From NCBI RefSeq assembly GCF_000378625.1, contig NZ_KB905166.1, positions 248,001 to 312,000 of the forward strand: a stretch of 64,000 nucleotides of DNA, read 5' to 3'. Positions 63,555 to 64,000 of the stretch are shown here, piece after piece. Made by a program: the position numbers and the translations under genes. The stretch is from Colwellia piezophila ATCC BAA-637 (lineage in GTDB: Bacteria; Pseudomonadota; Gammaproteobacteria; Enterobacterales; Alteromonadaceae). How positions within the stretch are numbered: the stretch's first letter is position 1; the number at the start of each line of letters is the position of its first letter. The notes beneath the pieces were generated by a model. It was not told the DNA's origin, made no database searches, and saw nothing but the letters and a program-made list of their open reading frames with translations.

Positions 63555-64000
63555 TTATAGAGCCACTTGATAGATGTCGACTTTAAAGCCACGAAATACA
63601 GAAGATTTAATAAATTGAAAACCTGTTCTATTTACCACTTTAACAGAGCTGATATTCGCTGACTCTATTAGTGCGTGTACCACTTTAAGCTTTAAGGATT
63701 TTTTAGCAAAATCTAATAAACCAAATGTAGACTCAACAGCATAACCTTTGCCTTGTTGGTCAGTGGCAAGACGATAATTGATATGTATAACATCATCAGT
63801 GTCTACTTTATGTTTATTAAGACCACACACTCCAACAAACTCATTAGTTATCGAGTTATAAATTGCCCAATGCCCATAACCATTTAAGTCATATTGATTT
63901 TTGCAATTAGCTATATAATCATAAATCTGTTCTTCTGTGTGAACACCTACTGTCGAATATTGCATTACAATAGGATCAGCTAGCACTTTTAATAGGTTTA
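63555..64000 (-). CDS. RimL-like GNAT acetyltransferase, cassette gene (partial)
   Basis: The frame begins with GTG at 63986 but stays open to the right edge without a stop, so the N-terminus is probably outside the window. The visible part has the RimJ/RimL layout: WAIYNSITNEFVGVCGL, then YRLATDQQGKGYAVESTFGL as the acetyl-CoA site and a final NRTGFQFIK. A normal length of about 170 residues would need about 25 more. Confidence 0.88.
   Translation of the reverse strand, partial: NLLKVLADPIVMQYSTVGVHTEEQIYDYIANCKNQYDLNGYGHWAIYNSITNEFVGVCGLNKHKVDTDDVIHINYRLATDQQGKGYAVESTFGLLDFAKKSLKLKVVHALIESANISSVKVVNRTGFQFIKSSVFRGFKVDIYQVAL

Overview
The window looks like chromosomal DNA of a marine, AT-rich, probably cold-adapted gammaproteobacterium of the Alteromonadales (Colwellia or Thalassotalea type). 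That rests on an aryl-polyene-type gene cluster, an acrylate/3-hydroxypropionate-type catabolic operon, TonB-dependent receptors, long AT-rich spacers with diverged repeats, and integron cassettes whose attC sites resemble those of marine Alteromonadales and Vibrio. No rRNA, tRNA, CRISPR array or integrase gene was seen.

Layout. 1-7.5 kb (minus): an overlapping operon for an aryl-polyene-like lipid pigment, with a chain-length-factor-like ketosynthase, two acyltransferases, two acyl carrier proteins, a membrane protein, an AMP-ligase, a dehydratase, a glycosyltransferase and a HAL/TAL-type ammonia-lyase cut by the window edge. 7.9-15.1 kb: mixed housekeeping and unknown genes (GNAT, DUF938 methyltransferase, 2-oxoglutarate oxygenase, EamA exporter). 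15.2-18.5 kb: a small minus-strand cassette cluster with five or six attC-like sites. 18.9-25 kb (minus): CoA-transferase, enoyl-CoA hydratase, iron alcohol dehydrogenase, methylmalonate-semialdehyde dehydrogenase and an IclR regulator; the combination fits conversion of acrylate to 3-hydroxypropionate and then acetyl-CoA. 25-31.5 kb: a gene-poor stretch with decayed genes, repeats, a cold-shock gene, an AraC regulator and a MITE-like element. 31.6-36.1 kb: an ABC ATPase and a permease fused to an M1 peptidase. 38-46.6 kb: a histidine kinase with a periplasmic YfiR-like sensor, a response regulator and two TonB-dependent receptors. 47.6-52.7 kb: an MFS transporter, a glyoxalase-fold protein, a Rho-like ATPase lacking the RNA-binding N-terminus, and two broken genes.

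52.8-64 kb is a large integron cassette array. Some nineteen attC sites of roughly 90-100 bp separate small, nearly all minus-strand genes: glyoxalase-fold proteins, GNAT acetyltransferases, a YbjQ-like protein, a helix-hairpin-helix protein, a reversed ParDE toxin-antitoxin pair, small membrane proteins, lipoproteins, an M23 peptidase and an unusually long gamma-glutamyltransferase cassette. The orientation predicts that the integrase lies beyond the right edge of the window. The 15-18 kb cluster has the same kind of sites and orientation and is about 35 kb from the main array, so it is best read as a cassette cluster without an integrase.

Family names are from recognition of the translated sequences; no database search was run. 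Starts were moved from the longest open frame where a ribosome binding site, or overlap with an attC site, argued for a later start.
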